From Chloroflexi bacterium CFX4 (lineage in GTDB: Bacteria > Chloroflexota > Anaerolineae > Aggregatilineales > UBA2796): a stretch of 64,000 nucleotides of DNA. The stretch spans positions 124,001 to 188,000 of the forward strand of contig QWHC01000003.1 in the NCBI GenBank assembly GCA_021404685.1. Direction: 5' to 3'. Shown here in pieces: positions 45,892-55,681 of the stretch. Position 1 is the first letter of the stretch. Each line of letters starts with the position of its first letter. A program made the position numbers and the translations under genes. Below the pieces are notes generated by a model. It was not told where the DNA came from, made no database searches, and saw only the letters and a program-made list of their open reading frames with translations.

Positions 45892-46719
45892 CTAATCGAG
45901 AATTTCGACTGATTCGATGCCTTTTTCCGGCGTTGGAAATTGCGGGTTAAGCCGCTCAAGCGCCTCGCGCACTGTGCGCGCAATGATGTAGTTGCGATAC
46001 CACTTGCTGTTGGCAGGCACAATATGCCACGGTGCATAAGGCGTATTGCAGTGCGTTAGGACAGCCTCATAGGCTGCCTGATAATCTTCCCAATAGGCGC
46101 GCTCCTTAAGATCACCTAGCGAGAATTTCCACTGCTTTTCAGGCGTATCACGCCGTTCGGTCAGGCGTTTCTTTTGCTCAGCCTTAGAGATATGCAGGAA
46201 GAACTTGAGGATGGTTGTGCCGTGTTCGTGCAGCATTTCCTCAAAGCGGTTGATGTGGTCATAGCGTTCGCGCCAGATGCTTTCTGGGACGAGGTTATGC
46301 ACACGCACCACTAGGACATCTTCATACTGAGAACGGTTGAAGATGCCGATCATGCCTTTGGGCGGCACTGCACGGTGAATGCGCCACAAAAAGTCGCGGG
46401 CGAGTTCATCGGCGGTTGGCACTTTGAAGGAAGTGACCTGCACACCTTGCGGATCAACGCTGCTGAAAACATGCCGAATGGTGCCATCTTTGCCGGAGGT
46501 ATCCATGCCTTGCAGCACGATGAGCAGGGCATGCTTGCCTTCGGCATAGAGTGCTTCTTGCAGCATATCCAGGCGCTGCTGGTCAGCTTCCATCGCCGCC
46601 GCCAGCTTCTTTTTTAGGTCTTTTTTGGCGTCTTTCTTGCTGCTGCCATCCAGATAATCGGGATCATAGTCGCGCAGATGGACGGGTGCGCCAAACGGCG
46701 GAATAAGTGGTTGAGACAT
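45892..46719 (-). CDS. polyphosphate kinase 2 family protein (PPK2)
   Basis: 275 residues, P-loop kinase using inorganic polyphosphate to phosphorylate nucleotides. Walker A is VLQGMDTSGKDGTI with the PPK2-specific DTSGKDGT and the downstream RHVFSSVDPQGVQVTSFK; the lid motif region is FNRSQYEDVLVVRVHNLVPESIWRERYDHINRFEE. An extra helix-rich N-terminus (DGSSKKDAKKDLKKKL) and sequence class resemble class I/III PPK2. Its direction (nucleotide formation from polyP) is inferred. Promoter at 46751-46780. Confidence 0.9.
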   Translation of the reverse strand: MSQPLIPPFGAPVHLRDYDPDYLDGSSKKDAKKDLKKKLAAAMEADQQRLDMLQEALYAEGKHALLIVLQGMDTSGKDGTIRHVFSSVDPQGVQVTSFKVPTADELARDFLWRIHRAVPPKGMIGIFNRSQYEDVLVVRVHNLVPESIWRERYDHINRFEEMLHEHGTTILKFFLHISKAEQKKRLTERRDTPEKQWKFSLGDLKERAYWEDYQAAYEAVLTHCNTPYAPWHIVPANSKWYRNYIIARTVREALERLNPQFPTPEKGIESVEILD

Positions 46720-46750
46720 AAAACGGCTCCCTTTCCCTTAAGGTGTAGGC

Positions 46751-46780
46751 ATTGTAGCGCACTTTGCGTCTGAATGTTAA
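46751..46780 (-). promoter_or_regulatory. sigma70 promoter of PPK2 gene
   Basis: On the minus strand, TTAACA (46780-46775) and TACAAT (46756-46751), 18-nt spacer, 32 nt before the start. Confidence 0.5.
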
Positions 46781-46829
46781 GGAAAGGTAAAAGGGAACAT
46801 GCTGCAACACACCCTCAATTCTGCGGTGG

Positions 46830-46835
46830 TATAAT
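46830..46835 (+). promoter_or_regulatory. -10 box upstream of rhomboid gene
   Basis: Perfect TATAAT 51 nt before the ATG at 46887; no recognisable -35 at 16-18 nt. Confidence 0.35.
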
Positions 46836-46886
46836 CTGACGCTGCGCTCGAATCAATTTTAAGACTGCCTGAAGGATACCTTCACA

Positions 46887-47657
46887 ATGCAACAGCCACC
46901 TGAGCAAGTTTCGTTGCCGCTGCCAACCAGCCGTCCGCGCCTCACCTATCTGCTGCTCTTTATCATTATCGGTGTGTTCGCGGCGCAGGTAGTCTACAAT
47001 CAGGTGGAATATCCACGCAACGAGCCGATCACGGCATGGGGCGCGCTTAACTATACACGGGTCGTTTTCGCGGGCGAACATTACCGCCTGTTCACGGCGA
47101 TGTTCCTTCATGCCGATCAGGTGCATCTATTCATGAACGCGCTGGCGCTTTGGATATTTGGGCGTGCGTTGGAGTCACTTTTTGGCACAGCGCGTTTTGC
47201 CCTGATCTACTTCTTGGGCGGGCTGTGTGGCAGCTTGGCAAGCCTCACCTTCACACGCGGCTTTTCAGTGGGCGCCAGCGGCGCAGTCTTTGCCACTTTT
47301 GGTGCAATGATGATTTTCCTCTACTTCAACCGCGAACTTTTGGGCAAGGCAGCGCAAGATCAACTACGCCAATTGCTGATCCTAGCCGTGCTGAATTTTG
47401 GTTTGGGCATTTTTACGCAATTTGCGGGCGGCATAGTCGTTATTGATAACTGGGGACATGTCGGCGGCTTTGTTGGCGGCATCGTCCTGACGTGGTTCAT
47501 TGGCGCACGCTACCAAGTCTACGATGATCCGCGTGCCATGTATGGACTGAAAGTGGTGGATGAGCGTCCTTTGCAAAAAACATGGTTTGCCGCGCTGCTT
47601 TTCGCGGCGGTCTTGGCGCTGCTCACGCTGTATACGCTCAACGCCTTAGGTGGATGA
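46887..47657 (+). CDS. rhomboid-family intramembrane serine protease
   Basis: 256 residues with about six to seven membrane helices. Catalytic Ser is in VGASGAVFA (GxSG) and catalytic His in WGHVGGFVGGIV; the L1 loop FLHADQVHLFMNALALWIFG carries the conserved HxxxN region. The N-terminus is a short cytoplasmic stretch starting MQQPPEQV. It cleaves within membranes; the substrate is unknown. Its 3' end overlaps the convergent GT4 gene by 20 nt. Confidence 0.92.
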   Translation: MQQPPEQVSLPLPTSRPRLTYLLLFIIIGVFAAQVVYNQVEYPRNEPITAWGALNYTRVVFAGEHYRLFTAMFLHADQVHLFMNALALWIFGRALESLFGTARFALIYFLGGLCGSLASLTFTRGFSVGASGAVFATFGAMMIFLYFNRELLGKAAQDQLRQLLILAVLNFGLGIFTQFAGGIVVIDNWGHVGGFVGGIVLTWFIGARYQVYDDPRAMYGLKVVDERPLQKTWFAALLFAAVLALLTLYTLNALGG

Positions 47658-48828
47658 TCTGCTCGTAGAGTACCTCGTAGGCATCCGCCACGGCTGACCA
47701 TGTGTAGCGCGCCGCGATGACTGCTCGATTTTCCGCACCAAGCCGCGCCCGAAGCGCTGCATCTGCCAAGAGCATAATGCTCTGCTCGGCAAAGGCTGCG
47801 GCGCTTTCGGCAAGCCGCACGCCCTCATCGGCTGCGATGCCATCCACGCTAAGCGGAGTTGCCACGACAGGCAGCGCCATCGCCATTGCCTCTAGCACTT
47901 TATTCTTAATGCCTGCGCCAAAGCGCAGCGGCGAGAGGAACAGCGCTGCCCGCTCATAGTAAGGTGTAAGGCTTGGCACATGCCCGGTCACGTGAATATC
48001 AGGCGCGGCACAAGCACGCAAAACAGGCGGCGGCGCATTACCAACCAACCATAGTTCAGCATGCGGCAGGCGCGCTTTGATCAGTGGAAAAATTTCACGG
48101 GCAAGCCATAAGGCAGCGTCAAGGTTTGGCGCGTACTCATAGTTGCCCACAAAGAGCAGGTGTGCGCCTTCAGTAGGCACATTCGGCGCAGCCTGCGGCA
48201 GGTTCACACCATTCGGGATGACATGCAGCGGCAGATTGGGCGAGAGCGCACGCAAGGCGGCAGCATCCGCCTCAGTTAGCACCACAACACCATCAAAGCC
48301 GCTAAACATTTGCCGTTCGTAGCGTTGTGCCATGCTCAGGCGTAAGCGTGCCATGAGTTTTTCGCCGATGGTGCGCGCTTGCATCGCCTGACGCCGCAAA
48401 TACAGGCTGTAGGATTCATAGGGGACGATCAGGTTAGGCAAATCCTGCACGAGGGCGCGATATTCGTAGACCTGCACACCGCCGAACAGATGAATCAGAT
48501 CATACGTGGCAGCACGGCGCTGATCTTGAATTGCCTGCCACATCGCTGCTGACCACGCCTGATCAGCACACTGTGGGAAAGGCTGCCCTAAGCGCCTTAG
48601 GTAGGCGGGAAGGCTGCGGCGCGGCTCAGGCAGCAGGGTAATCTGCCCAAAAGAAGCCTGATAGTTGACTGTGTCAGCATGGTCTGTGGGACGGTCAGCA
48701 AATGCCAACAAATCCACCACATAGCCACGTTGGGCAAGCTGCGCGAACAAGTTGCCGATGATCAGCCTATCACCGAGATGCAGCGGATAGGGCGGGCAGC
48801 GTGAGATGAGCAGGATACGGCGCGTCAT
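47638..48828 (-). CDS. GT4 family glycosyltransferase
   Basis: 396 residues, GT-B fold. The start MTRRILLISRCPPYPLHLGDRLIIGNLFAQLAQRGYVVDLLAF resembles the TIGR03087-type sugar transferases of exopolysaccharide loci, and the donor half has LLFVGNYEYAPNLDAALWLAREIFPLIK, LSPLRFGAGIKNKVLEAMAMALPVVATPLSVDGI. It probably adds a sugar to a cell-surface glycan. It lies 23 nt after the DinB gene, in the same direction. Donor and acceptor are unknown. Confidence 0.85.
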   Translation of the reverse strand: MTRRILLISRCPPYPLHLGDRLIIGNLFAQLAQRGYVVDLLAFADRPTDHADTVNYQASFGQITLLPEPRRSLPAYLRRLGQPFPQCADQAWSAAMWQAIQDQRRAATYDLIHLFGGVQVYEYRALVQDLPNLIVPYESYSLYLRRQAMQARTIGEKLMARLRLSMAQRYERQMFSGFDGVVVLTEADAAALRALSPNLPLHVIPNGVNLPQAAPNVPTEGAHLLFVGNYEYAPNLDAALWLAREIFPLIKARLPHAELWLVGNAPPPVLRACAAPDIHVTGHVPSLTPYYERAALFLSPLRFGAGIKNKVLEAMAMALPVVATPLSVDGIAADEGVRLAESAAAFAEQSIMLLADAALRARLGAENRAVIAARYTWSAVADAYEVLYEQIIHLRR

Positions 48829-48851
48829 GGGTATGTTGCGTTTACCAATGC

Positions 48852-49385
48852 TTAGGATGCCATGCCGCTGTGCCTAACCTGCGTAACATAGCTGGGCTGC
48901 GGACCGACACGCTGCCCAAGGAGCATGTTCAGCTGCGAGGCGTGTCCGTGGACGTGCCGCAAATTGTACACAAGCAGTTCCAGAAAGCTGCACGTACCCC
49001 ATGGGAAACTGCACTGCCGCTGTGCCATTTCGTCGGTGAGTGACTCAATGGTCGCTTGGCATTTCTGGCGGCAATCACGGAGATAGGCTTGAAGTTCGGC
49101 TTTGGTATAGACTCGTTCGGGCAAGGGACCGTCGTCGTCTTGCTCAATCAGGGTAAAGGTGGGCGGCGGCAGAAAGCCCTCCTCAGCACCGGTTAAATAC
49201 AGATCGAGCCAGAACAAGGTGTGGTAAACCACATACCAGAATTGGGCAAATTCAGGCTGTTTATCGCCGCTTTCCCATAGTTCGGCGCGCCAAAGGGCAT
49301 CCGGGCAAGTACTGACATTATGCGCGAGATAATCAATGGCAGCGCCAAATTGCTGCCAAAGGCTCTGTTTCCAAAGGTCAATCAT
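48852..49385 (-). CDS. DinB-like four-helix-bundle protein
   Basis: 177 residues of the DinB/YfiT-like metalloenzyme fold. The metal-binding His pattern is visible in VVYHTLFWLDLYL and in RHVHGHASQLNMLLG near the C-terminus. Members may be thiol-dependent transferases or stress proteins; a specific function cannot be given. It is translated just before the GT4 gene and probably co-transcribed. Confidence 0.8.
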   Translation of the reverse strand: MIDLWKQSLWQQFGAAIDYLAHNVSTCPDALWRAELWESGDKQPEFAQFWYVVYHTLFWLDLYLTGAEEGFLPPPTFTLIEQDDDGPLPERVYTKAELQAYLRDCRQKCQATIESLTDEMAQRQCSFPWGTCSFLELLVYNLRHVHGHASQLNMLLGQRVGPQPSYVTQVRHSGMAS

Positions 49386-49572
49386 CAGACCACTCCATCT
49401 GACGCACTGCTGCTACAAACCACCTACAGTTTAGCACTGATGTTCGCTTTGGTCAATTTTTTCAAACGATTGCCGTTGGAAAAAGCACAACACAGCGGAA
49501 CGATCTACAAGCGTCCGCACTTTTCATGGTTGTCTGAGTGTTAACAGAGGCGTTTTACTGTTGGTTTGCGTG

Positions 49573-49660
49573 CGGAGAGGGTGGGATTCGAACCCACGGT
49601 GCAGGGTTACTGCACAACGCTTTTCGAGAGCGCCCCGATCAACCACTCTGGCACCTCTCC
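49573..49660 (-). tRNA. tRNA-Ser (anticodon CGA)
   Basis: Type II tRNA on the minus strand. Acceptor GGAGAGG pairs with CCTCTCC; the anticodon loop CTCGAAA gives CGA, reading UCG. T-arm GTGGG with TTCGAAT loop. G discriminator; CCA is not encoded. It begins 7 nt after the tadA stop codon. Confidence 0.92.
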
Positions 49661-49667
49661 AATAAAA

Positions 49668-50153
49668 CTATGCAGTTGTGGTAGCGCGCCTGCCGCGTTG
49701 CCCTTCGGCGCGCAGCTTGGCAAAAAAGCCGACTAGCAGGGCAGCCGCTTCTTCGGCGAACAGCCCACTGTCTACCTGCACCTGATGATTCAAGTGCGGA
49801 TGCTGTAGGATTTCCAGCACGCTGCCCGCGGCGCCTGCCTTTGGATCAGGCGTGGCGTAGACTAGACGTGGCAACCGTGCCAAAACCATTGCACCAGCGC
49901 ACATAGCACACGGTTCAAGCGTGCAGTAGAGCGTCACATTGTCCAGCCGCCAATGCCGCAGCGCACGAGATGCCTCACGCAGCGCGATCAGTTCGGCGTG
50001 CGCCGTCGGATCGCGGTCTACCTCACGGCGGTTGCGCCCAACACCGATTACGCGCCCTTCAAAGACCGCCACCGCACCGACGGGTACATCGGCATGGAGT
50101 GGCGCACGGGCTGCTTCGGCAAGCGCAAGGCGCATCCATGTGGCATCATCCAT
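49668..50153 (-). CDS. tadA: tRNA-specific adenosine deaminase
   Basis: 161 residues of the CDA-fold deaminase family that converts A34 of tRNA-Arg(ACG) to inosine. Zinc site: HAELIALREA (His-Ala-Glu) and CTLEPCAMCAGAMVLARLPRLVYA (PCxxC). The start VALAEAARAPLHADVPVGAVAVFEG follows the family. The ATG at 50153 opens a normal-length protein. tRNA-Ser(CGA) follows immediately, likely in the same transcript. Confidence 0.93.
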   Translation of the reverse strand: MDDATWMRLALAEAARAPLHADVPVGAVAVFEGRVIGVGRNRREVDRDPTAHAELIALREASRALRHWRLDNVTLYCTLEPCAMCAGAMVLARLPRLVYATPDPKAGAAGSVLEILQHPHLNHQVQVDSGLFAEEAAALLVGFFAKLRAEGQRGRRATTTA

Positions 50154-50262
50154 AGTGGGCAGTATAGCATTTTTGAGCGCGTTTGGCTAGGGCAAAAACG
50201 CAGCTCGTTGCCCATGGCGCAACTTTCTTAAAACACCTTGCGTATTATGTGTTCAAACAGGT

Positions 50263-50760
50263 ATGAGCAACGGCAAACGAGGTAGGGATATGAGGGGTAG
50301 ATTTGAGCGTGGACAGCACGGCTGGCATTACAAGGGCAGTTGGTGGCAGCCGATAATCGGGCTTATCATTTTCTTGGTGGTGATTAGCCTGATCTTCAGA
50401 ATAGTCAGCTTCATCCTGCCCATCCTTCTCATTGGTGCGCTGATCTTCTTCGGCATTAAGCTGTTCAACAAGAACGGCACCGACAAAGCGCGCTGGGAAG
50501 CGTGGGGCAGGCAGTTCGGCGCCGATGCAGAGCGTTGGGGTCGGGATTTTGGTGAACGTGCAGAGCGTTGGGGCAAGCAGTTTGAACACAAAATGCGCGG
50601 CTGGACGCACAGTGAAGGCGAACCCGATCAGGATGAACTGCCACGCAAGCCGAAGCGCAAAAACGATGAGGACGTGCTGGAGATCGAATATGAGGATGAG
50701 CCACCAGCACGCCGCGAAGGCAAGGGCAAACGCACACCGCACGATGTTGAATATCTATAG
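50263..50760 (+). CDS. small membrane protein with charged amphipathic C-terminus
   Basis: 165 residues: basic N-terminus, two hydrophobic helices (~28-44 and ~48-66), then an amphipathic stretch built from two near repeats, DAERWGRDFGER and RAERWGKQFEHK, followed by an acidic, low-complexity tail. No family recognised; it might be a PspC/shock-like or stress membrane protein. ATG 50263 is used; an ATG at 50290 is a possible later start. A strong terminator follows at 50783. Confidence 0.55.
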   Translation: MSNGKRGRDMRGRFERGQHGWHYKGSWWQPIIGLIIFLVVISLIFRIVSFILPILLIGALIFFGIKLFNKNGTDKARWEAWGRQFGADAERWGRDFGERAERWGKQFEHKMRGWTHSEGEPDQDELPRKPKRKNDEDVLEIEYEDEPPARREGKGKRTPHDVEYL

Positions 50761-50782
50761 CGCCTGTAGCATCGTGATAGAG

Positions 50783-50817
50783 ACCGCCTCTCAGCGCTTT
50801 AGAGAGGCGGTTTAGTT
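50783..50817 (+). terminator. intrinsic terminator after small membrane protein gene
   Basis: Perfect 10-bp stem, ACCGCCTCTC (50783-50792) with GAGAGGCGGT (50802-50811), 9-nt loop, then TTAGTTT. It sits between this gene and the convergent FecR-like gene. Confidence 0.75.
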
Positions 50818-50820
50818 TGC

Positions 50821-51810
50821 CTAGCGCACAGCGATCTCGCTGCGCCTGATTGCGGAAATATTGGTCTCGAGGCGCTGTTCGGCGTTGTTGGCGTATTGCA
50901 CAAAAAATAGCCATTCACCGGGCGCTGCGATTAGCGGTTCGCCAAGTTGAATTTTCCAACCGACTTCGTTACCGGGCAAGCGCAGCGTGATTTCATTACT
51001 CACACCTGCTGTAACGCTTGTCCCTTGGCTGGGCGGGCGGAAAGTCACCTCGCCAAAGGCAGCTGTCAATGCCAGTGGCTGCTCAGCCGTCAGTTGGAGC
51101 GATTCAACTACATAGGGAATGAGCGTTTGAATGGTCAGGCGATAGGTGTCGGCTGGCACGCCGATCAGATGTCCCGTCTCAAAGGCAAAACCAATGCCTT
51201 GTGGATTCACCAGCAGGACGGGCAGCGCCAAGGGCGCACCATCCAAACGGTAGGCTGTGGCGCGTAAAACTGCCCAATCGGCAGATTTTGATGCGCCACT
51301 CGCCGCCAGATAAACACCCTGTTTTTCGCGTAGCGTTAGCGGCTCACCGCTGCGTGGCACAAGGCGCACACTGCCGCTCAGAACGCCAAAATGCAGGTTG
51401 CCATCGGGCAAAGCACGTGCCACAAAATTTGCATCGCTGCTGATTTCAAACCTGCCGCCTTGCACCTCTAGAGTCAGGCGATAGTTTGCCAGCTTGGGCA
51501 GCACCAGCCCATTGATTTGCCCTTCTTCAAGGGCAAGGGTTACCTGCCAACCATTGATTGGCGAGGCGTGGTGGCGCTTGAGCGCGAAGCGCGTGCCTGC
51601 TTCCAGCGCTAAATGGCTATGTGCAGCGCGCAAATTGGCATCCTGATCAAGGCTGTAGAGCGTGCCATCGGGCAGCACAGACTCTTGCCGATCAGGATAG
51701 ATAAGCGTGGCGGCAGGCGGTTGGGTTTCGGCAGCGATAATCGTGCCAAGCCCAATGCCTGCCAACGCCAATAAGGTTAAGGTTAGGGTTAGTGCAACAC
51801 GGCGGATCAT
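50821..51810 (-). CDS. FecR-like membrane protein, 3' partner of rpoD
   Basis: 329 residues: a hydrophobic N-terminus (~5-27, signal or anchor), then FecR-like beta segments including [26 protein letters not shown] and a C-terminal beta-sandwich-like half ([28 protein letters not shown]). FecR-domain proteins often regulate ECF sigma factors, but here the ATG overlaps the stop of the housekeeping sigma gene by 4 nt. It is probably exported. Function unknown; the position suggests only co-expression with dnaG and rpoD. Confidence 0.6.
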   Translation of the reverse strand: MIRRVALTLTLTLLALAGIGLGTIIAAETQPPAATLIYPDRQESVLPDGTLYSLDQDANLRAAHSHLALEAGTRFALKRHHASPINGWQVTLALEEGQINGLVLPKLANYRLTLEVQGGRFEISSDANFVARALPDGNLHFGVLSGSVRLVPRSGEPLTLREKQGVYLAASGASKSADWAVLRATAYRLDGAPLALPVLLVNPQGIGFAFETGHLIGVPADTYRLTIQTLIPYVVESLQLTAEQPLALTAAFGEVTFRPPSQGTSVTAGVSNEITLRLPGNEVGWKIQLGEPLIAAPGEWLFFVQYANNAEQRLETNISAIRRSEIAVR

Positions 51811-53480
51811 AGATAGTCCCTCAGTGGGCGGCTGCGTGTTGGATGCCGCAGTTTACGCAGCGCCTTTGCTTCAATTTGGCGGATGCGCTCACGGGTGACG
51901 CCGAAATACTTGCCCACTTCCTCAAGCGTATGTTCTTGCCCATCGCGCAAACCAAAGCGCATTTCCAGCACTTCACGCTCACGCTCATTCAGCACCGCAA
52001 GCGCACTGCGAACCTGTTCTTTAAGCAGTTGGCGTGCGGCAGCATCCACAGGTCCGACGATTTTATCATCTTCAATAAAATCGCCCAGAAAGCTAGAGTC
52101 TTCTTCGCCAACAGGCATTTCTAGCGACATCGGCTCTTGCGAAATGCGCTGAATGCGGCGCACTTTAGTAGCGGCACGGCGCAGTTTGCGGCTGAGGGTA
52201 GGATCGAGTTTGGTGCCTTCTTCGTTGGCCGCGCGAATTTGCTTGGTTTCTTCTGGCGAGAGAAACTCCATCTCTAAGGCAAGCTGATCGGTGCTAGGCT
52301 CTGTGCCAAGCAATTGCACCAATTCACGCTGCACACGCATCAGGCGGTTGATGGTCTCCACCATATGCACCGGGATGCGAATGGTGCGTGCTTGGTCGGC
52401 AATGGCACGGCTGATTGCTTGTCGAATCCACCATGTGGCATAGGTGCTAAACTTGAAGCCTTTGGTATGGTCGAACTTTTCCACAGCGCGCAGTAAGCCA
52501 ATGTTCCCTTCTTGGATAAGGTCTAGGAAGCTAATGCCGCGCATCATATAGCGCTTTGCCACGCTGACCACAAGGCGCAAATTGGCGCGTGTCAGCGCTT
52601 CAGCCGCCTGATTAGCGCGTTGGCGGACGCCGAGAAAATAGTCATCCAACGCTTCGTCGCTGCACAATTCATCTAGCCATTGGCAGAACAAATCAGGCTC
52701 AGGTAAGGTGTGATGCTCAGCAACGTAGGCAACCAACGGCGGCTGGACGCAATCCGGCAGCAGGTACAAGCCCTGAAAAACCTCAAACAAGCTGCGTGCT
52801 AAGAGCGTCCACTCATCATCGCGTCCCCATTCGCCTTGCTCGAGGTAAGTGCGGATGTAGGAAGGCTGTGAGGGATCAAGCGGCTGGCACAGGCGGCGCG
52901 TCTCGGCAAGCAGGGTGGTCAAGTCAGGCATGGGCAAGGCATAGCTGGCGGCGCGTTCTTGCACACTCTGGCTAAATTCCGTGAGGTGCGTGTAGAGCAT
53001 CTGGACAGCTTGGCGGTAGGTGAGTGAAGTGCCATCCGCATCGGGCTTGCAGACTTCTTTCAGCAGCGAGAGCGCCGCCATTTGCGAGGATAACCACGTC
53101 TCGCTATTAGGGTCTAGCAGATGCACTTGCCCAATCTCTTTGAGGTACATCCGCACAGGATCATCAGCGGCAAGCGCACTGCTGATCTGCACATCTTCCG
53201 GATCAGTCTCGTCGAGTTCCTCAAAGTCATCCTCATCTGAGTCAGAAAGGATGACTGGCACGCTGAATTCGGCAGTGCTGGTTATGTTGATGCCGATGTC
53301 CTCAAGTTGTTCGCGCATGGAACGCGGCGACCCATCGTCAGCATCATACAGGTAATCATAGTCCGACTCGGCGTCGGCGTGTGCGTCGTCTAGATCAATG
53401 CCATCAGCCTGATGGCGGCTTGGCTGTTCGATATCAGCAAGATCGTCTGAGGGTTGTTTTTTGATTGCCCGCTTTGCCAT
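51807..53480 (-). CDS. rpoD: RNA polymerase primary sigma factor
   Basis: 557 residues. Region 1.2 begins [17 protein letters not shown] (~100), region 2 is [62 protein letters not shown], and region 4 ends [30 protein letters not shown]. Residues ~1-95 are a very acidic, poorly conserved extension ([20 protein letters not shown]). It lies downstream of dnaG with a 21-nt gap, the classic macromolecular-synthesis arrangement without rpsU. Confidence 0.96.
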   Translation of the reverse strand: MAKRAIKKQPSDDLADIEQPSRHQADGIDLDDAHADAESDYDYLYDADDGSPRSMREQLEDIGINITSTAEFSVPVILSDSDEDDFEELDETDPEDVQISSALAADDPVRMYLKEIGQVHLLDPNSETWLSSQMAALSLLKEVCKPDADGTSLTYRQAVQMLYTHLTEFSQSVQERAASYALPMPDLTTLLAETRRLCQPLDPSQPSYIRTYLEQGEWGRDDEWTLLARSLFEVFQGLYLLPDCVQPPLVAYVAEHHTLPEPDLFCQWLDELCSDEALDDYFLGVRQRANQAAEALTRANLRLVVSVAKRYMMRGISFLDLIQEGNIGLLRAVEKFDHTKGFKFSTYATWWIRQAISRAIADQARTIRIPVHMVETINRLMRVQRELVQLLGTEPSTDQLALEMEFLSPEETKQIRAANEEGTKLDPTLSRKLRRAATKVRRIQRISQEPMSLEMPVGEEDSSFLGDFIEDDKIVGPVDAAARQLLKEQVRSALAVLNEREREVLEMRFGLRDGQEHTLEEVGKYFGVTRERIRQIEAKALRKLRHPTRSRPLRDYL

Positions 53481-53501
53481 AGAATTACGCCTTCCTCACA
53501 A

Positions 53502-55559
53502 CTATTGCTTACCACTGAGCAAAGGCTGCACAGATGCAGCGCGTGTTAGCGCACGAATTGCGCGCAGATGTTGCATATTGCGTTGCAGGTAGCCTTGTGC
53601 AGACGCCTGATCTGATTCTTGCATGAGATAACTCAGTTCGGCACATTCGCGCTTCAAGCGTGCAAGGCGCAGTGCCAGGGCATGGCGCGGCAGCGCTTCA
53701 CGGTGCAGCACATCATCAGGGCGTGCAAAGCGCGCAAAAGAAGGTTTTTCGCGCAGCACCGCCACGTCCTTACTTAACGCACGTGGATCGGTATTTGGTG
53801 TTTGGCGAACGCGCTGCTCATATGCCTCTAGGCGTGCCAACAACAGGCGCTCGATGAGCGGGCGTAGCTCAGGTGGTAAATGTGTCTCTAGATAGTTAAG
53901 CCAATCATCCTCGTATTGAGCGCGAGCACGCACAAAAACTTCAAAGAGTACACGCAGATCAGGGCGGGTGAAGTCGGTGCTGTTCAAAGGCTGCAGGCCG
54001 TCTTCCGCCCCAGGCTCATCAGCCGCCAACTGGCGAAAAACGCGCTGTATATCCGCCAGCAGCGTAGGGTACTGCATCAAGGCTGCCATACAGTATTCTT
54101 GGAGTGCCTCACCCTGCGAAAGGTTAACAAGCGGTGCTTCTGCAACAGGCGACTCGGCGGCTTGCTCATTGGCGGCAGGCATTCCTTGTTGACGATCAAC
54201 GCGCTTGGCGCGGTGGTGTTGGGCAGCCCATTCGAGCAGCGCTTTGCCGCTGCCTAAGCGCAGCTTATACGCCAAAAGCTGAACGTTTGCTTGTTGCTGT
54301 AGGTTGTTTTCGGTGGCGATCAGCAGCGGCAACAGATCGCGTGCCAGTTGTTCGCGTTCAGCAAGGGTGGCATTGGCGGGCAGGCTGGCAGCCGCCGCGT
54401 TCACCACATATTCCGCAACGCCTTGTGCATTCTCGACCAGAGTGCGCCATGCCTCAGGGTTTTCACGGATCAAGTCGTCAGGGTCTTTGCCCTGTGGCGG
54501 AGTTAGCACTTGCAATTCAACGTTCAAACGGCTGGACTCGCGCAATGCGCCGTTTGGATCTACGAAGACACGCGCAATCGAGGCGGCTTGGCGCACTGCC
54601 TCTAAGCCGCGTAGCGTAGCGCGCGCGCCCGCCTCGTCAGAATCCAGCGCGAGGATCAGGCGGCGGGCAAAGCGGCTCAGCGTTTTTAGCTGCGCTTGGG
54701 TTAGGGCAGTTCCCATCTGCGCCACAACATTGGTGAAGCCGTGCTGATGCGCTTGAATGGCATCCATGTAGCCTTCCACAATGACGGCGACTTCGCCTTC
54801 ACGAATGCTGCGCCGTGCCTGATGCAAGGCAAAGAGCGTTGCGCTTTTGTCGAAAAGCGGCGTCTGTGGCGAATTGAGGTATTTCGGCTGTGCGTCAGGT
54901 TTCAGCGCACGCGCACCAAAGCCGATCACCTGTCCACGCTCATCACAGATTGGGATCATCAGCCGATCACGGAAGCGATCATACAGGCGATCCGACTCTT
55001 CTTTGTGCGTCAGGATGCCGACCTCAAGCATCTCTTGTTCGCTGTAGCCAATTTGCTTGAGGCGTTCAAGGGCAGTTTGCCAGCCGTTCGGCGCGTAGCC
55101 AATTTGGAAGTGGGCGAGGGTTGCCTCACTCAGTCCGCGCCGCTGCACATAGGCGCGGGCGTCGGCGGCATCCGGCGCGTTCAGCAAGCGCTGATGGTAA
55201 AAGCGTGCAGCTTCTGTCAACAAACTTCGCAGTTTATCAAGGTGCGTTTCGCGTTGGCGCTGTTCGGGCGTGCGCTCTTGCAGTTGCACGCCTGCTTTTT
55301 CTGCCAGCAGGCGCAGTGCTTCTGCAAAATCTACGTTTTCGCGCCGCCGCACATAATCGAAAATATCGCCGCCGATGCCACACGCGCCGAAACAGTGCCA
55401 TGTCTGCGAATCGGGAAAGACGACGAAGGAGGGCGTTTTTTCGTTGTGGAATGGGCAGCAGGCAGTGAAATAGCGCCCTGCCTTTCGCAGCGCGACGCCA
55501 TTCTGCGAGATGTACTGCACCAAATCGAGTTTGGCTCGAATTTCTTGGGTAACTGACAA
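53502..55559 (-). CDS. dnaG: DNA primase
   Basis: 685 residues. N-terminal zinc-binding domain with CPFHNEKTPSF and CFGACGIGGD (CHC2-type), TOPRIM centre with ALDSDEAGARA and the C-terminal helicase-interaction part; longer than E. coli DnaG (581). TTG 55559 is chosen: GGAGG lies at 55567-55571 and the protein starts SVTQEIRAKLD, as in the family. The preceding ATG frame is longer but lacks a good site. A likely promoter is 55585-55613. Confidence 0.94.
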   Translation of the reverse strand: MSVTQEIRAKLDLVQYISQNGVALRKAGRYFTACCPFHNEKTPSFVVFPDSQTWHCFGACGIGGDIFDYVRRRENVDFAEALRLLAEKAGVQLQERTPEQRQRETHLDKLRSLLTEAARFYHQRLLNAPDAADARAYVQRRGLSEATLAHFQIGYAPNGWQTALERLKQIGYSEQEMLEVGILTHKEESDRLYDRFRDRLMIPICDERGQVIGFGARALKPDAQPKYLNSPQTPLFDKSATLFALHQARRSIREGEVAVIVEGYMDAIQAHQHGFTNVVAQMGTALTQAQLKTLSRFARRLILALDSDEAGARATLRGLEAVRQAASIARVFVDPNGALRESSRLNVELQVLTPPQGKDPDDLIRENPEAWRTLVENAQGVAEYVVNAAAASLPANATLAEREQLARDLLPLLIATENNLQQQANVQLLAYKLRLGSGKALLEWAAQHHRAKRVDRQQGMPAANEQAAESPVAEAPLVNLSQGEALQEYCMAALMQYPTLLADIQRVFRQLAADEPGAEDGLQPLNSTDFTRPDLRVLFEVFVRARAQYEDDWLNYLETHLPPELRPLIERLLLARLEAYEQRVRQTPNTDPRALSKDVAVLREKPSFARFARPDDVLHREALPRHALALRLARLKRECAELSYLMQESDQASAQGYLQRNMQHLRAIRALTRAASVQPLLSGKQ

Positions 55560-55584
55560 CGCGCCGCCTCCGCTATGTGGTGTT

Positions 55585-55613
55585 ATTATAGCCGCAGCCA
55601 ACGCGGTAAACAA
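55585..55613 (-). promoter_or_regulatory. putative promoter of dnaG-rpoD operon
   Basis: On the minus strand, TTGTTT (55613-55608) and perfect TATAAT (55590-55585), 17-nt spacer, 26 nt before the TTG start. Confidence 0.5.
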
Positions 55614-55668
55614 GGCACGCTTATGGCAGATGGTGCTAAGGTGCATAGCACCGCGCATGATCTGCCGC

Positions 55669-55674
55669 TATAAT
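55669..55674 (+). promoter_or_regulatory. -10 box of TGT-like gene, implying leaderless mRNA
   Basis: TATAAT ends 7 nt before the ATG at 55682, so the transcription start should fall at or next to the start codon. No clear -35 box. No ribosome site precedes the ATG. Confidence 0.4.
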
Positions 55675-55681
55675 TGCGCTT

